From assembly GCA_045600045.1 (NCBI GenBank), contig JAZRXD010000089.1:7542-71541 (forward strand): 64,000 bases of DNA, written 5' to 3'. Made by a program: the position numbers and the translations under genes. A model generated the notes under the pieces. The model made no database searches, was not told the DNA's origin, and saw nothing but the letters and a program-made list of their open reading frames with translations. This document shows positions 8,081 through 16,552 of this stretch, piece after piece. How positions within the stretch are numbered: the stretch's first letter is position 1; the number at the start of each line of letters is the position of its first letter. This DNA comes from UBA1715 sp045600045 (lineage in GTDB: Bacteria > Bacteroidota > Bacteroidia > Bacteroidales > UBA1715).

Positions 8081-8110
8081 TTTGAATATTTAATAAATCC
8101 AATACCTTTG
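8081..8110 (+). promoter_or_regulatory. Bacteroidota promoter upstream of tsaE
   Basis: TTTG (8081-8084) and TACCTTTG (8103-8110) are spaced by 18 bp. It overlaps the first possible ATG (8108), which supports the later start at 8156 for tsaE. Confidence 0.6.
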
Positions 8111-8155
8111 CATTGGTTGATTATGGTAATCAACACGATTCAAAAACGGTGTACA

Positions 8156-8569
8156 ATGTCTTGTATTACAATAAATTCGCTATATGAAATTTCCAAAGCG
8201 GCTGCAGAATTCAAAGCTGCGATTGGCGACCATAAAGTAATTGCCTTCCACGGAGAAATGGGAGCTGGTAAAACAACATTTATCAAAGCATTATGCAAAG
8301 AATTTGGTGTGACCGACAATGTTTCGAGTCCAACATTTGCAATCATCAATGAATATTTAACTCCTGAGAAATCAACAATTTACCATTTTGATTTATACCG
8401 TCTGGAAACCATTGCCGATTTACAAAACATTGGTGCCGAAGATTATTTCTACAGCGGAAGACTATGCTTAATCGAATGGCCGGAAATTGCAGAACCTTTA
8501 TTACCTGGCGATACGTTACATGTCACCATTTCGGTAAATAAGAACAATACAAGGCAAATTTTGTTCTAA
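8156..8569 (+). CDS. tsaE: tRNA threonylcarbamoyladenosine biosynthesis ATPase TsaE
   Basis: Small P-loop ATPase of 137 residues needed with TsaB, TsaC and TsaD to make the t6A modification at position 37 of ANN-decoding tRNAs. It shows Walker A (GEMGAGKTTF), the family motif SSPTFAIINEY and HFDLYRLE. LIEWPE is the conserved C-terminal signature. Length is normal for TsaE. The start at 8156 gives the usual N-terminus (MSCITINSLYE), while ATGs at 8108 and 8123 overlap or crowd the promoter. It is monocistronic here. The next gene is a surface protein with no functional link. Confidence 0.93.
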   Translation: MSCITINSLYEISKAAAEFKAAIGDHKVIAFHGEMGAGKTTFIKALCKEFGVTDNVSSPTFAIINEYLTPEKSTIYHFDLYRLETIADLQNIGAEDYFYSGRLCLIEWPEIAEPLLPGDTLHVTISVNKNNTRQILF

Positions 8570-8662
8570 AAAAGCAACATTTTTTCTTGCATTGACCACA
8601 CATTTTTTTGTAATTTGTCCACAAATCAATTGAAGATTTAACTAACTCTATTTCAATACTCT

Positions 8663-11600
8663 ATGAAGCGTCTATACCTTATATTGGCTTTGTTTTTTAT
8701 GCCATTTGCAACAGTATTTGCAGATGGAACAAAACAATTAATGCCAAATGCAGGTACAGAAGACAATCCTGTAGCAAAAGGAACGTGCTACTTAGCAATT
8801 GGTTCCCAAGAAGGAGGTAGCGGTCCATCACGTGCTTTTGCCAGATATAATTCCGACGGAAGCAGTTGTGGAGACCAAGATAGATTATACATAAGAATTG
8901 ATGATTGTAACACAGAAAAAATTTATCTTGGTTTTGGAGGAATTAGATATGATGGAACTTTAGCCACAATAAGCAATAATAAATTTTATTCTGGAAGTAC
9001 CGAACTAATCATTAAGTATAGAATAAAACAATGTGTTGCCGACGATAATGATATCAATCCACCTGTAAATAACGGATTGACAGATGCAGAAAGAGCAGGT
9101 GCCGATATTGTTGTATACAATGAACATAATGTACCAACGAAAGATGCTGGCTATATAAAAAATTATGCCGAGGCGTATTATGGCCCCCAAATAAACGGTT
9201 CCACCAAAGGTTACAATCCAATTATTGTTGAAGTTCCAAGAAATGGACTTTATTATTTAGAATTTTATATCGGTTGCGATATTGGAAATAATAGCAGAAA
9301 ACCTATTGACTTTGAATTTTTTGATGTTTCAGTAGTAAAAACAGAAAATGGTACATCAAAATCCATTGATGGACGTGTTTACTCTCGTTCGTGGGGATTG
9401 AATGCAAATGGAAATACCAACGAAGTGTGGTCAACATTTTATACATATTCAACCGACCATTACACATCAAAAGTCTATCTTTGCGGTGTAATGCCCTATC
9501 GTTTTGTTTTTTGCTGTAACTCATTTGGTGCAATAAACACAAGTACCGTTGAAGAAAATCGTCAATCATATCCAAGCCCTGCTGATGAAAAACCAGTTGT
9601 TCATCCGAACTACATTCCAGAATACAAAATATTTTTAACCTCACCCGACACAAAATTTTATGGCGAACCAGCGATGCCTAATCTTCCAAAGAAATTGTCG
9701 TTTGCTGGTGATGCGATGACTTGCGAAGATTTGATTTTCGTAATGGAATTAATCAACAGAGAAGACGCCACAATTGAATTGTATTTGAACGAGGATGCTT
9801 CGGAAGACACCATTGCTGATAAAGTTTTAATTGATGTATTAAAATCAGGAGAAGCCGAATCCCGAGGTTACCATTATCCTTGGAAAGACAGATCGGAAAT
9901 AAAAGAAGCAGGAACATATTTCTATATTCCGGATGATGGTTCTTCCGATATAGTAGCGTGTTCTCGTCAATACAAACTTTCGCTTTTCGACCAACGATTC
10001 ATTTCCGGTGGCAAGACATACAATATTGGCGATACAATAACAACTGAAGTTGTTCCTTCTGCTATTGCTTGGAATGAACCATTAGGCAGTGAAAACAATC
10101 CAATTTTAATACGAACCAAAGACGATTTGATAGCTTTAGCAAATGCAGTCAACAATGGGACTGCATATAGTTACGAAATTAACGATTTCTATCTAAACGC
10201 CACAGGGCAACATTCCGCAACATTTGCTATTCCAAACACAGACGGATTTGCTGGTATAAATTTTTACCTCACTGCACCAACAGGAACTATAATTTTAGAT
10301 GATGAGTGGCAAGGAATTGGAACTACCGAAAATCCATTTCAAGGAACGTTCCGTTGCGGCCGATACAGTCCAAATCCTTCTGCCGACAACGACAACCCTG
10401 ACCATTTAAGATATGCCGGCGACCAAGACACGATTATATTTAGTGAGGCAACTTGCGGTTTGTTCGTTAATTGTAAAAATGCTGTTATCGACAACATTCA
10501 CATAAAAGGAAATATCACCGATGAAATTGAAGGTTATTTTGCTGGATTATGTAATTATGCAGAAGGTACGAAATTCTTAAATTGTTCAAATGCAGCAGAA
10601 ATTACCATAGATGCTGTTAGCGATAATTATTCCTACGGAGGCATTTTAGGATATGGAGAAAATTGTTTTATCGATTCTTGTTCAAATAAAGGTGCTTTAA
10701 ATGCCGAAGATTGTGACAAGGTTGGCGGTATAGCTGGTTACCTTAATAACGGAACAGTGAATTTTTGCCACAACAATGGAACGATAAACGCCCAATCCTA
10801 CGCTGGTGGAATTGTTGGAAAAATGTCAGGTACCACAAACAAAATCACCAATTGTAAAAATATTGGTAGTCTAAATTCCAAACTTAGTTCAGGAGGTATT
10901 TTAGGACGTATTGAAAGTTCATCAACAACAAATTTGTCTTCGGGAATCATCTCTGATTGTTGTAATACCGGTACGATAACCAGTGAACAAATTGCAACTG
11001 GCATTGTAGGTTTAAAAAATAATGCAACAATCAACATTGACCATTGTTTGAATACTGGAATTATTGAAGCTGATGATGATTTAGCATTTGCATTCGATAT
11101 AGAAGAAGATGATAAAAATGTATCATATTCAATTTCTTACGGTGAGATTGAAAAATATATAACTACAACAGTTTCAACCGCTACACCTTCTATTTCCTCA
11201 TTAGGTGAAAGCCACTTTTTTGAAGACGAAGGAAGATTCAACTTATATGGCACGAACTGTTGTGGAAAAACATGGAGAACGGAAGAAGCAGGACGTTTGT
11301 ATCAAAACGACAAATTATTCTATTTGGCTTGGGATGGTAAATTCGACAATGGCGACTGCGTTGTTGGTGATGTTACCGTAAATTATCAAAAAAATACTGG
11401 TGTAACCCACTTCCCTTTCTACGATCCCGAAAATATAAAATACGACGAAAGTAAAGGTTGGAGAGGTTTGGTTGTATATCGTATTGCACCTATCGCCGAC
11501 ACGGTTCGTGGTTTGCTAAAAGATCCTATTGAACAAACAGAATATCAAATAGCAAACAATATTACCGATCCTGAGAATTACGGTTACCAAAAATTGCCGA

Positions 11601-12673
11601 AAGATTATTACAATACAAGTACTACTTCCGAAGAACGAGGTTACGAAATGAAATTGTATTGGGACGACAGAAAAATCAAATGGGACAACAAAAAATGCGA
11701 CCAAACAGAAATCAAAGGCTACAAAATCGGTAGAAATGTTCACTATGACGCATCAACAACAACATCGTCAACTGGTTCTTGTATCAGTTACGGTTCAAAA
11801 GCGTGCGCAAAAAAAGGTGCAGCAATAAAAGTAACAGAAAATGGAACCACAAAGACCAAATATCCATGTGTACAATGGAATTGGGGATACAGTGCTACAG
11901 ATTGTTCCAAATGGTATTATCCACAAGTTGTTACTGCAGCATGCGATACCTGCCACGGTATAGAAAATGTTTCGGTGGGTGGATATTATGGTTCTGTTGC
12001 CGGCGGACACATTTTCCCTATTGGAACGACAAGTTCGGAAGGTTTTGGTAACAAACACATTATGAATACCTGGTGGAATGGTATTGAAGCAAAAGGTGTA
12101 AATACCTTAAAATTGACCGAATTAAGTCCTGTGATTTTGTTGCCAATAACATTATGTAAATGGACCGCTCAAAATCTAACAACTTCTGTTTTGTTGGAAT
12201 GGACAACCGCTACGGAAGAAGGGAACAACTATTTCACAATAGAACGTTCGTTTGACGGAGTAAACTGGGAAACTCTCGGCAAAGTTGAAGGCGCAGGAAC
12301 AACAAGTATGTCACATTCATATTCTTTTGAAGATAAAAATCCTCTAAGTGGAATTTCGTATTATCGTTTGAAACAAACCGACTTTAACGGCAAATCAACA
12401 TATTCAAGCATAAAATGCATCAATCGACCGAACGACGATGTTGACAATTTTATAGTATATGTCAACGAAGAATCTAATTCATTTATAGTTGAAGGTATAG
12501 AAATTGCAGCTTGCCCAATCGAAATTCACGATATTCTCGGACATAAAATCACAGAAATTTCATTCTATTCGTTGAGCACTTCAAAAGTTGCGATTGATGT
12601 CACAAAAATTCCCGCAGGAACATACATTGTTACAATTTGCAACAAGTCAAAATCAACAGTAAAAAATTGGTAA
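8663..12673 (+). CDS. Giant T9SS-secreted surface protein with GLUG-like repeats
   Basis: Exported protein of 1336 residues. A signal peptide (MKRLYLILALFFMPFATVFA) is followed by a long unrecognised N-terminal part (about 21-460). A region of GLUG-type repeats (about 620-800) has units such as SYGGILGYGENCFIDSCSNKG and VGGIAGYLNNGTVNFCHNNG. Next comes a Cys-rich stretch (about 1040-1110), a fibronectin-III-like segment (about 1165-1250, FTIERSFDGVNWETLG and SYYRLKQTDFNGK) and a short T9SS type A-like tail (IEIHDILGHKI to AGTYIVTICNK). The end KSTVKNW lacks the usual basic VVK finish. It is probably an adhesin or matrix component. No enzyme domain was recognised. Its stop is 3 bp from the stop of the convergent thiamine pyrophosphokinase gene. 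Confidence 0.85.
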   Translation: MKRLYLILALFFMPFATVFADGTKQLMPNAGTEDNPVAKGTCYLAIGSQEGGSGPSRAFARYNSDGSSCGDQDRLYIRIDDCNTEKIYLGFGGIRYDGTLATISNNKFYSGSTELIIKYRIKQCVADDNDINPPVNNGLTDAERAGADIVVYNEHNVPTKDAGYIKNYAEAYYGPQINGSTKGYNPIIVEVPRNGLYYLEFYIGCDIGNNSRKPIDFEFFDVSVVKTENGTSKSIDGRVYSRSWGLNANGNTNEVWSTFYTYSTDHYTSKVYLCGVMPYRFVFCCNSFGAINTSTVEENRQSYPSPADEKPVVHPNYIPEYKIFLTSPDTKFYGEPAMPNLPKKLSFAGDAMTCEDLIFVMELINREDATIELYLNEDASEDTIADKVLIDVLKSGEAESRGYHYPWKDRSEIKEAGTYFYIPDDGSSDIVACSRQYKLSLFDQRFISGGKTYNIGDTITTEVVPSAIAWNEPLGSENNPILIRTKDDLIALANAVNNGTAYSYEINDFYLNATGQHSATFAIPNTDGFAGINFYLTAPTGTIILDDEWQGIGTTENPFQGTFRCGRYSPNPSADNDNPDHLRYAGDQDTIIFSEATCGLFVNCKNAVIDNIHIKGNITDEIEGYFAGLCNYAEGTKFLNCSNAAEITIDAVSDNYSYGGILGYGENCFIDSCSNKGALNAEDCDKVGGIAGYLNNGTVNFCHNNGTINAQSYAGGIVGKMSGTTNKITNCKNIGSLNSKLSSGGILGRIESSSTTNLSSGIISDCCNTGTITSEQIATGIVGLKNNATINIDHCLNTGIIEADDDLAFAFDIEEDDKNVSYSISYGEIEKYITTTVSTATPSISSLGESHFFEDEGRFNLYGTNCCGKTWRTEEAGRLYQNDKLFYLAWDGKFDNGDCVVGDVTVNYQKNTGVTHFPFYDPENIKYDESKGWRGLVVYRIAPIADTVRGLLKDPIEQTEYQIANNITDPENYGYQKLPKDYYNTSTTSEERGYEMKLYWDDRKIKWDNKKCDQTEIKGYKIGRNVHYDASTTTSSTGSCISYGSKACAKKGAAIKVTENGTTKTKYPCVQWNWGYSATDCSKWYYPQVVTAACDTCHGIENVSVGGYYGSVAGGHIFPIGTTSSEGFGNKHIMNTWWNGIEAKGVNTLKLTELSPVILLPITLCKWTAQNLTTSVLLEWTTATEEGNNYFTIERSFDGVNWETLGKVEGAGTTSMSHSYSFEDKNPLSGISYYRLKQTDFNGKSTYSSIKCINRPNDDVDNFIVYVNEESNSFIVEGIEIAACPIEIHDILGHKITEISFYSLSTSKVAIDVTKIPAGTYIVTICNKSKSTVKNW

Positions 12674-12676
12674 GGC

Positions 12677-13315
12677 CTATTTGGCGAAATTTCTGAAAAC
12701 TAGCACACACCCATTGGTTTCTATCGTAAACGAATCAGCCAACGATTCATTTAGTGTGCCACACCACCACGATTGAAATGTTTTAGGCAACGGATATTTC
12801 AAATTTTTGGAAGCGACCTTTGTTGCTGGATTTAACGAAAATAAAGAAACTTGTTGACCACAAAACGATTTACATTCCGTTGTTTGCGAAATAGAAATGA
12901 CTACTCCACTATCCGTAACCATTTGAACTGAATCAAACAATGATTCATATTCCGCCAACAGCGAGATATTGCCCAAAGTATGATCTTCGCGCAATCCTGT
13001 AGCTCCAAGTATTGTAATTGATTCTATTCCATGAGAAACAGCCCATTGTGCAGCTTTTGTCAAATCATTCGTTTCTTGATCGGGATTGTGAAAAATTCTA
13101 TCGGAAAATCGTTCCAAAATGTCATCACTTGCAGAATCCAAATCTCCTACAATAACCGTTGGTTCTTTTCCAAAATCCAACAATTTCTGTGTTGCACCAT
13201 CGCAACAAATTATCGTTTTCGCTTTTTTTAAGATAGTCAACGGAATTTCATGTGTCGGGAATAATCCATTACATAATATCACACAATCCGAATATGTAAA
13301 AAAATTCTGTTTCAT
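12677..13315 (-). CDS. Thiamine pyrophosphokinase
   Basis: Cytosolic enzyme of 212 residues that converts thiamine plus ATP into thiamine pyrophosphate and AMP. The family signatures are present: ICCDGA, IVGDLDSAS (Mg/ATP-binding Asp cluster), DQETNDLTKA and GATGLREDHTLGN. The C-terminal beta-sandwich contains LFSLNPATKV and the usual TLNESLAD region that closes on thiamine. It is the last gene of a riboswitch-controlled operon and overlaps the upstream permease gene by 4 bp (ATGA). Together with the transporter and receptor it completes a thiamine uptake and activation route. Confidence 0.95.
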   Translation of the reverse strand: MKQNFFTYSDCVILCNGLFPTHEIPLTILKKAKTIICCDGATQKLLDFGKEPTVIVGDLDSASDDILERFSDRIFHNPDQETNDLTKAAQWAVSHGIESITILGATGLREDHTLGNISLLAEYESLFDSVQMVTDSGVVISISQTTECKSFCGQQVSLFSLNPATKVASKNLKYPLPKTFQSWWCGTLNESLADSFTIETNGCVLVFRNFAK

Positions 13316-13932
13316 TTTCCTTGGTTTTGTTTTTTGTATTGCTTATTCCAAGCATAAATTCCAACAAAGGCTGAAATAATATAACAACTATACAAAATGA
13401 ATGTCACATACATGCCACTTTGCGAATAATAAATTATTGACGAAACATATACGATGTCCGAAGCCAACCACAAAAACCATTGTTCGTAGTATTTCAGAGC
13501 CAACATAAACGTAGCAAGAATACTGAACGACGTTATAAACGCGTCGATTGCGGCTAATTCGGAACCAACGAACCTCAGCAAATACAATAATAAAACGAAC
13601 AAAACACCAGCACTTACAGCCGTTATAACACCACCTTTAATCGTAAGTTTTTTTATCGGCATTTCTTCATCCTGGCTCACTTTCCCATGAAGCCAAACCC
13701 ACAAGCCATAAATACTCGTAATGATATAATAAATTTGAAACAATGCGTATGCATACACTTCGTTCGCAAAAAAATTTATACCGAGAAAAGTTGCGGAAAC
13801 CACATTCAAAATCCACATAACCGGTTTCTCTTTTATTTGATAATACAGCACGAACAATCCCGCAATTGTTCCGATTAGTTCGCAAAGACTGAAAATATTA
13901 AAATTTGCGAAATATGTTTGAATGACTTCCAT
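13312..13932 (-). CDS. pnuC: PnuC-family permease, probably thiamine transporter PnuT
   Basis: Integral membrane protein of 206 residues, about seven hydrophobic helices, of the PnuC family of facilitated vitamin transporters. Family features include ICELIGTIAGL-like and VLYYQIKEKPVMWILNVVSA near the N-terminus, and AYALFQIYYIITSIYGLWVWL. The EQWFLWLASDIVYV segment is characteristic of the substrate site. Classical PnuC carries nicotinamide riboside. Here the gene lies between a TonB receptor and thiamine pyrophosphokinase under a TPP riboswitch, so thiamine (the PnuT subgroup) is the likely substrate. Phosphorylation by the kinase downstream would trap the imported vitamin. Confidence 0.92.
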   Translation of the reverse strand: MEVIQTYFANFNIFSLCELIGTIAGLFVLYYQIKEKPVMWILNVVSATFLGINFFANEVYAYALFQIYYIITSIYGLWVWLHGKVSQDEEMPIKKLTIKGGVITAVSAGVLFVLLLYLLRFVGSELAAIDAFITSFSILATFMLALKYYEQWFLWLASDIVYVSSIIYYSQSGMYVTFILYSCYIISAFVGIYAWNKQYKKQNQGK

Positions 13933-13937
13933 TGCTC

Positions 13938-16328
13938 TTAAAATGAATATGTTGCACTAAATGTAAAATGCGTTCCTGCTTGTGGAAAATAATATTTCCA
14001 ACTATACTCGGTACCTTGTTCATACCAATTTCCACCATACGCATTACTTATATAATTCTTATTCAATAAGTTATATACAGAAAACTGAGCTTTTAAGCCT
14101 CGAATTATATAACTCACACTACAGTCAAAAACGGTGTAGGCATCAAGCATACGATTTTTGTCGGAGCTATTATCGAAATATTGTTTGCCAACTATTTTAT
14201 TTGTCAGTTCCAAAACCAAACGATTTATTGGAGAATAGGAAATTCTATTTGTCGACACAAAATTAGGAGAATATGAAATATCTGTTGTTTCAAGATTTGT
14301 TATTTTTTGAATTTCATTCCAATCCTCATCATAATCAAGAGCATACTCCACGTAATTTCTAATTTTATTTTGCGAGAAATTGAAATTGCCCGACCAATTA
14401 AGTTTCTTAAAAATCCACCATGACGTGCTCAATTCCAACCCGCATCGATAACTATTTTTTACGTTTTCCAAAATTGCGTCGCCCACATCATTCAACTTTC
14501 CCGTTTGCACCAACTGATTATCATATTGCATCAAATAGCAGTTTGCCGAAACATCGATTTTTTCACTACTCCAACGATAACCAAATTCAAAATCGAACAA
14601 CGTTTCTGGCAGAAGTTCTTTTGCATCAATTTGTTTTGCCGCATCTTTCAAATTTGAACGAGTTGGTTCACGATTCGAAACCGAAAAAATTGTTGTTAAA
14701 CACTCTTTTCTCGAAATTTGATATTTTCCGCCGATTTTCGGATTGAAAAACGACCAATCAAATACGTGATCCATAATCGTTAAATCATCGTCAACGCCTA
14801 ACATTTTGTACGAAACATTTCGGTATTGCACATCACCATACAACGAGATTTTTTTATAGGAATAATCCAAATTCGCATACAAGTTGAAATCTTTTTTCAA
14901 ACCATTATTTTCGTAATACGGCTTAGAAATATCAACCTCCGCATTATCTTGAATCCAAATAACATTTCCGAAATGATTGCCATCGTAAATGCTATAAGAA
15001 TTGCCAAATGAATATTTTAAACCACCTCGGCGCAACGAAAAATTTGAGACATATCCATAGTGAATATTGTCCATCGCTTTTTGTCGAATCAAATCGTGAA
15101 CCGACGGAGAAAAACCATAATCCTCCAACGACGCATCGTCTTTATATTGCTCGTAATAACCATTGCCGGTAGTGGCGAACAACGAAACAGAAAATACATT
15201 TTGAAAAGTTTTATGCGAAACAACAGTATCTTTTCTATACCTATACGACAAAATATAATGCGTTTGAGTGTAGTTATCCGTTTCATTATCATAGAAATGC
15301 TCGTTTCCTTCATCATCATAATATCTTCCAGCAACATTATATGTCAAATCCTTATCGAGCATTTCTTCGGGCAAACCTTCCCAAGTAATTCCCGTTTTTT
15401 GTTTTCCGTATAACACTTTGGCTTTCAATTCGGAATGATTCTTTCTATACGTCGCCATCACATCGAACGAATGATTTTTGCAAGTCCCCCGTTGCACCCA
15501 TCCATCGGAATGCAAACCACCAAAACGAACATCAATCATAAAACGATCGGCCAACTTGCCTGAACTGGCAGCAACCGACAATTTTTGAGTATTGAAAGAA
15601 CCAATTGCCGCAGAAACTTCACCGCTCGGCTTGTTAAAACCATTCGGCTCTTTCGTCTCGAAATTGATTGACGCACCGAACGACGACGTTCCTGAAGCCG
15701 AAGAACCAACACCACGTTGAAGTTCCACATTTTCGACCGATGAAGAAAAATCACCTAAATTCACAAAATACACATCCTGCGATTCTGCGTCGTTCAACGG
15801 AATTCCATCAACCGTAATATTCATACGCGACATATCGGCACCGCGAACGCGAAGATTGGTGTAACCAATACCCGTTCCCGTTTCGGAAGTTGCAACAACC
15901 GACGGCAAATCATTCAAAATGAAAGGCACATCCTGAACTATTTTTTTATCAGCCATCGATACATTCGACACATTCGGCGATGTTTTTTGGAATCCAACAA
16001 CAGTAACGTTATCCAACAAGAACTGTAATTTCGCTTCCCTTTTCAATACAATAGTTAACTCTTTTAGTGAAGGACAAGAAACTGGAATTTGCACAACTTC
16101 ATTCCAATTAGAAACAAACAATGTGTCTGTTTGCTCTTCTATTGCTATTTCAAAATGCCCGTTTTGGTCGGTAAACACATAATGATTGACAGGTTTTACA
16201 CAATAAACAATCTCTGTTGACACAGGATTAAAATTTTCATCACATACAGTGCCTTTTACAACGCAATTTTGGGAAAACGCATGAAATACGCCAATCAAGC
16301 AACACAATACAACAACTATCCGTTTCAT
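13938..16328 (-). CDS. TonB-dependent receptor, probable thiamine receptor
   Basis: Outer-membrane TonB-dependent transporter of 796 residues. A signal peptide (MKRIVVVLCCLIGVFHAFSQ) leads into a carboxypeptidase-like beta-sandwich (about 22-100). The plug domain (about 115-240) holds NLRVRGADMSRMNITVDGIPLNDAES and VELQRGVGSSASGTSSFGASI. The 22-strand barrel ends in the Phe-terminated strand HFTFSATYSF. Substrate is inferred from context. A TPP riboswitch precedes the gene, and PnuC/PnuT and thiamine pyrophosphokinase follow, with 5 bp between this stop and the permease start. That matches the thiamine receptor loci described for Bacteroidetes. Confidence 0.93.
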   Translation of the reverse strand: MKRIVVVLCCLIGVFHAFSQNCVVKGTVCDENFNPVSTEIVYCVKPVNHYVFTDQNGHFEIAIEEQTDTLFVSNWNEVVQIPVSCPSLKELTIVLKREAKLQFLLDNVTVVGFQKTSPNVSNVSMADKKIVQDVPFILNDLPSVVATSETGTGIGYTNLRVRGADMSRMNITVDGIPLNDAESQDVYFVNLGDFSSSVENVELQRGVGSSASGTSSFGASINFETKEPNGFNKPSGEVSAAIGSFNTQKLSVAASSGKLADRFMIDVRFGGLHSDGWVQRGTCKNHSFDVMATYRKNHSELKAKVLYGKQKTGITWEGLPEEMLDKDLTYNVAGRYYDDEGNEHFYDNETDNYTQTHYILSYRYRKDTVVSHKTFQNVFSVSLFATTGNGYYEQYKDDASLEDYGFSPSVHDLIRQKAMDNIHYGYVSNFSLRRGGLKYSFGNSYSIYDGNHFGNVIWIQDNAEVDISKPYYENNGLKKDFNLYANLDYSYKKISLYGDVQYRNVSYKMLGVDDDLTIMDHVFDWSFFNPKIGGKYQISRKECLTTIFSVSNREPTRSNLKDAAKQIDAKELLPETLFDFEFGYRWSSEKIDVSANCYLMQYDNQLVQTGKLNDVGDAILENVKNSYRCGLELSTSWWIFKKLNWSGNFNFSQNKIRNYVEYALDYDEDWNEIQKITNLETTDISYSPNFVSTNRISYSPINRLVLELTNKIVGKQYFDNSSDKNRMLDAYTVFDCSVSYIIRGLKAQFSVYNLLNKNYISNAYGGNWYEQGTEYSWKYYFPQAGTHFTFSATYSF

Positions 16329-16375
16329 AAGATAAAAAATAAACAGAATAGAAGTGATTGCGTTTGAAGCCTATT

Positions 16376-16447
16376 GAATTCCTTACGCAGGTACAAACCT
16401 GTTCAAGTTCAAGGGTATCATCTCAGCCTTTGCAGGCACCCCTATTC
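16376..16447 (-). ncRNA. TPP riboswitch (THI element)
   Basis: Read on the minus strand, the leader contains all conserved TPP aptamer blocks in order: GGGGTGCC (complement of 16435-16442), CTGAGATGATACCC (16413-16426), and an ACAGGT..ACCTGCGTAAGGAA block (about 16380-16402). P1 closes with GAAT (16444-16447) against ATTC (16376-16379). The aptamer ends about 47 nt before the receptor start codon. No terminator hairpin lies between, so control is probably at translation initiation. It should switch off the thiamine uptake operon when TPP is plentiful. Confidence 0.95.
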
Positions 16448-16454
16448 GATGGCA

Positions 16455-16462
16455 CAAAAGTA
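16455..16462 (-). promoter_or_regulatory. -7 promoter element of the thiamine operon (TACTTTTG)
   Basis: On the minus strand TACTTTTG fits TAnnTTTG. Transcription would start about 7 nt downstream, near 16448. That is exactly at the 5' edge of the TPP aptamer, supporting both calls. Confidence 0.6.
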
Positions 16463-16552
16463 TATAAATTCTAGAAACAACCTATCGGTTGACAAAAAAA
16501 ATCATTACGTTGTCTGTTTTAATCTAATCACAGACAAATCTTGAATATTAAG

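Noticed and set aside
13312..13932. Nicotinamide riboside transporter as primary function
   Set aside because: The family fits, but the TPP riboswitch and thiamine pyrophosphokinase in the same operon favour thiamine as substrate.
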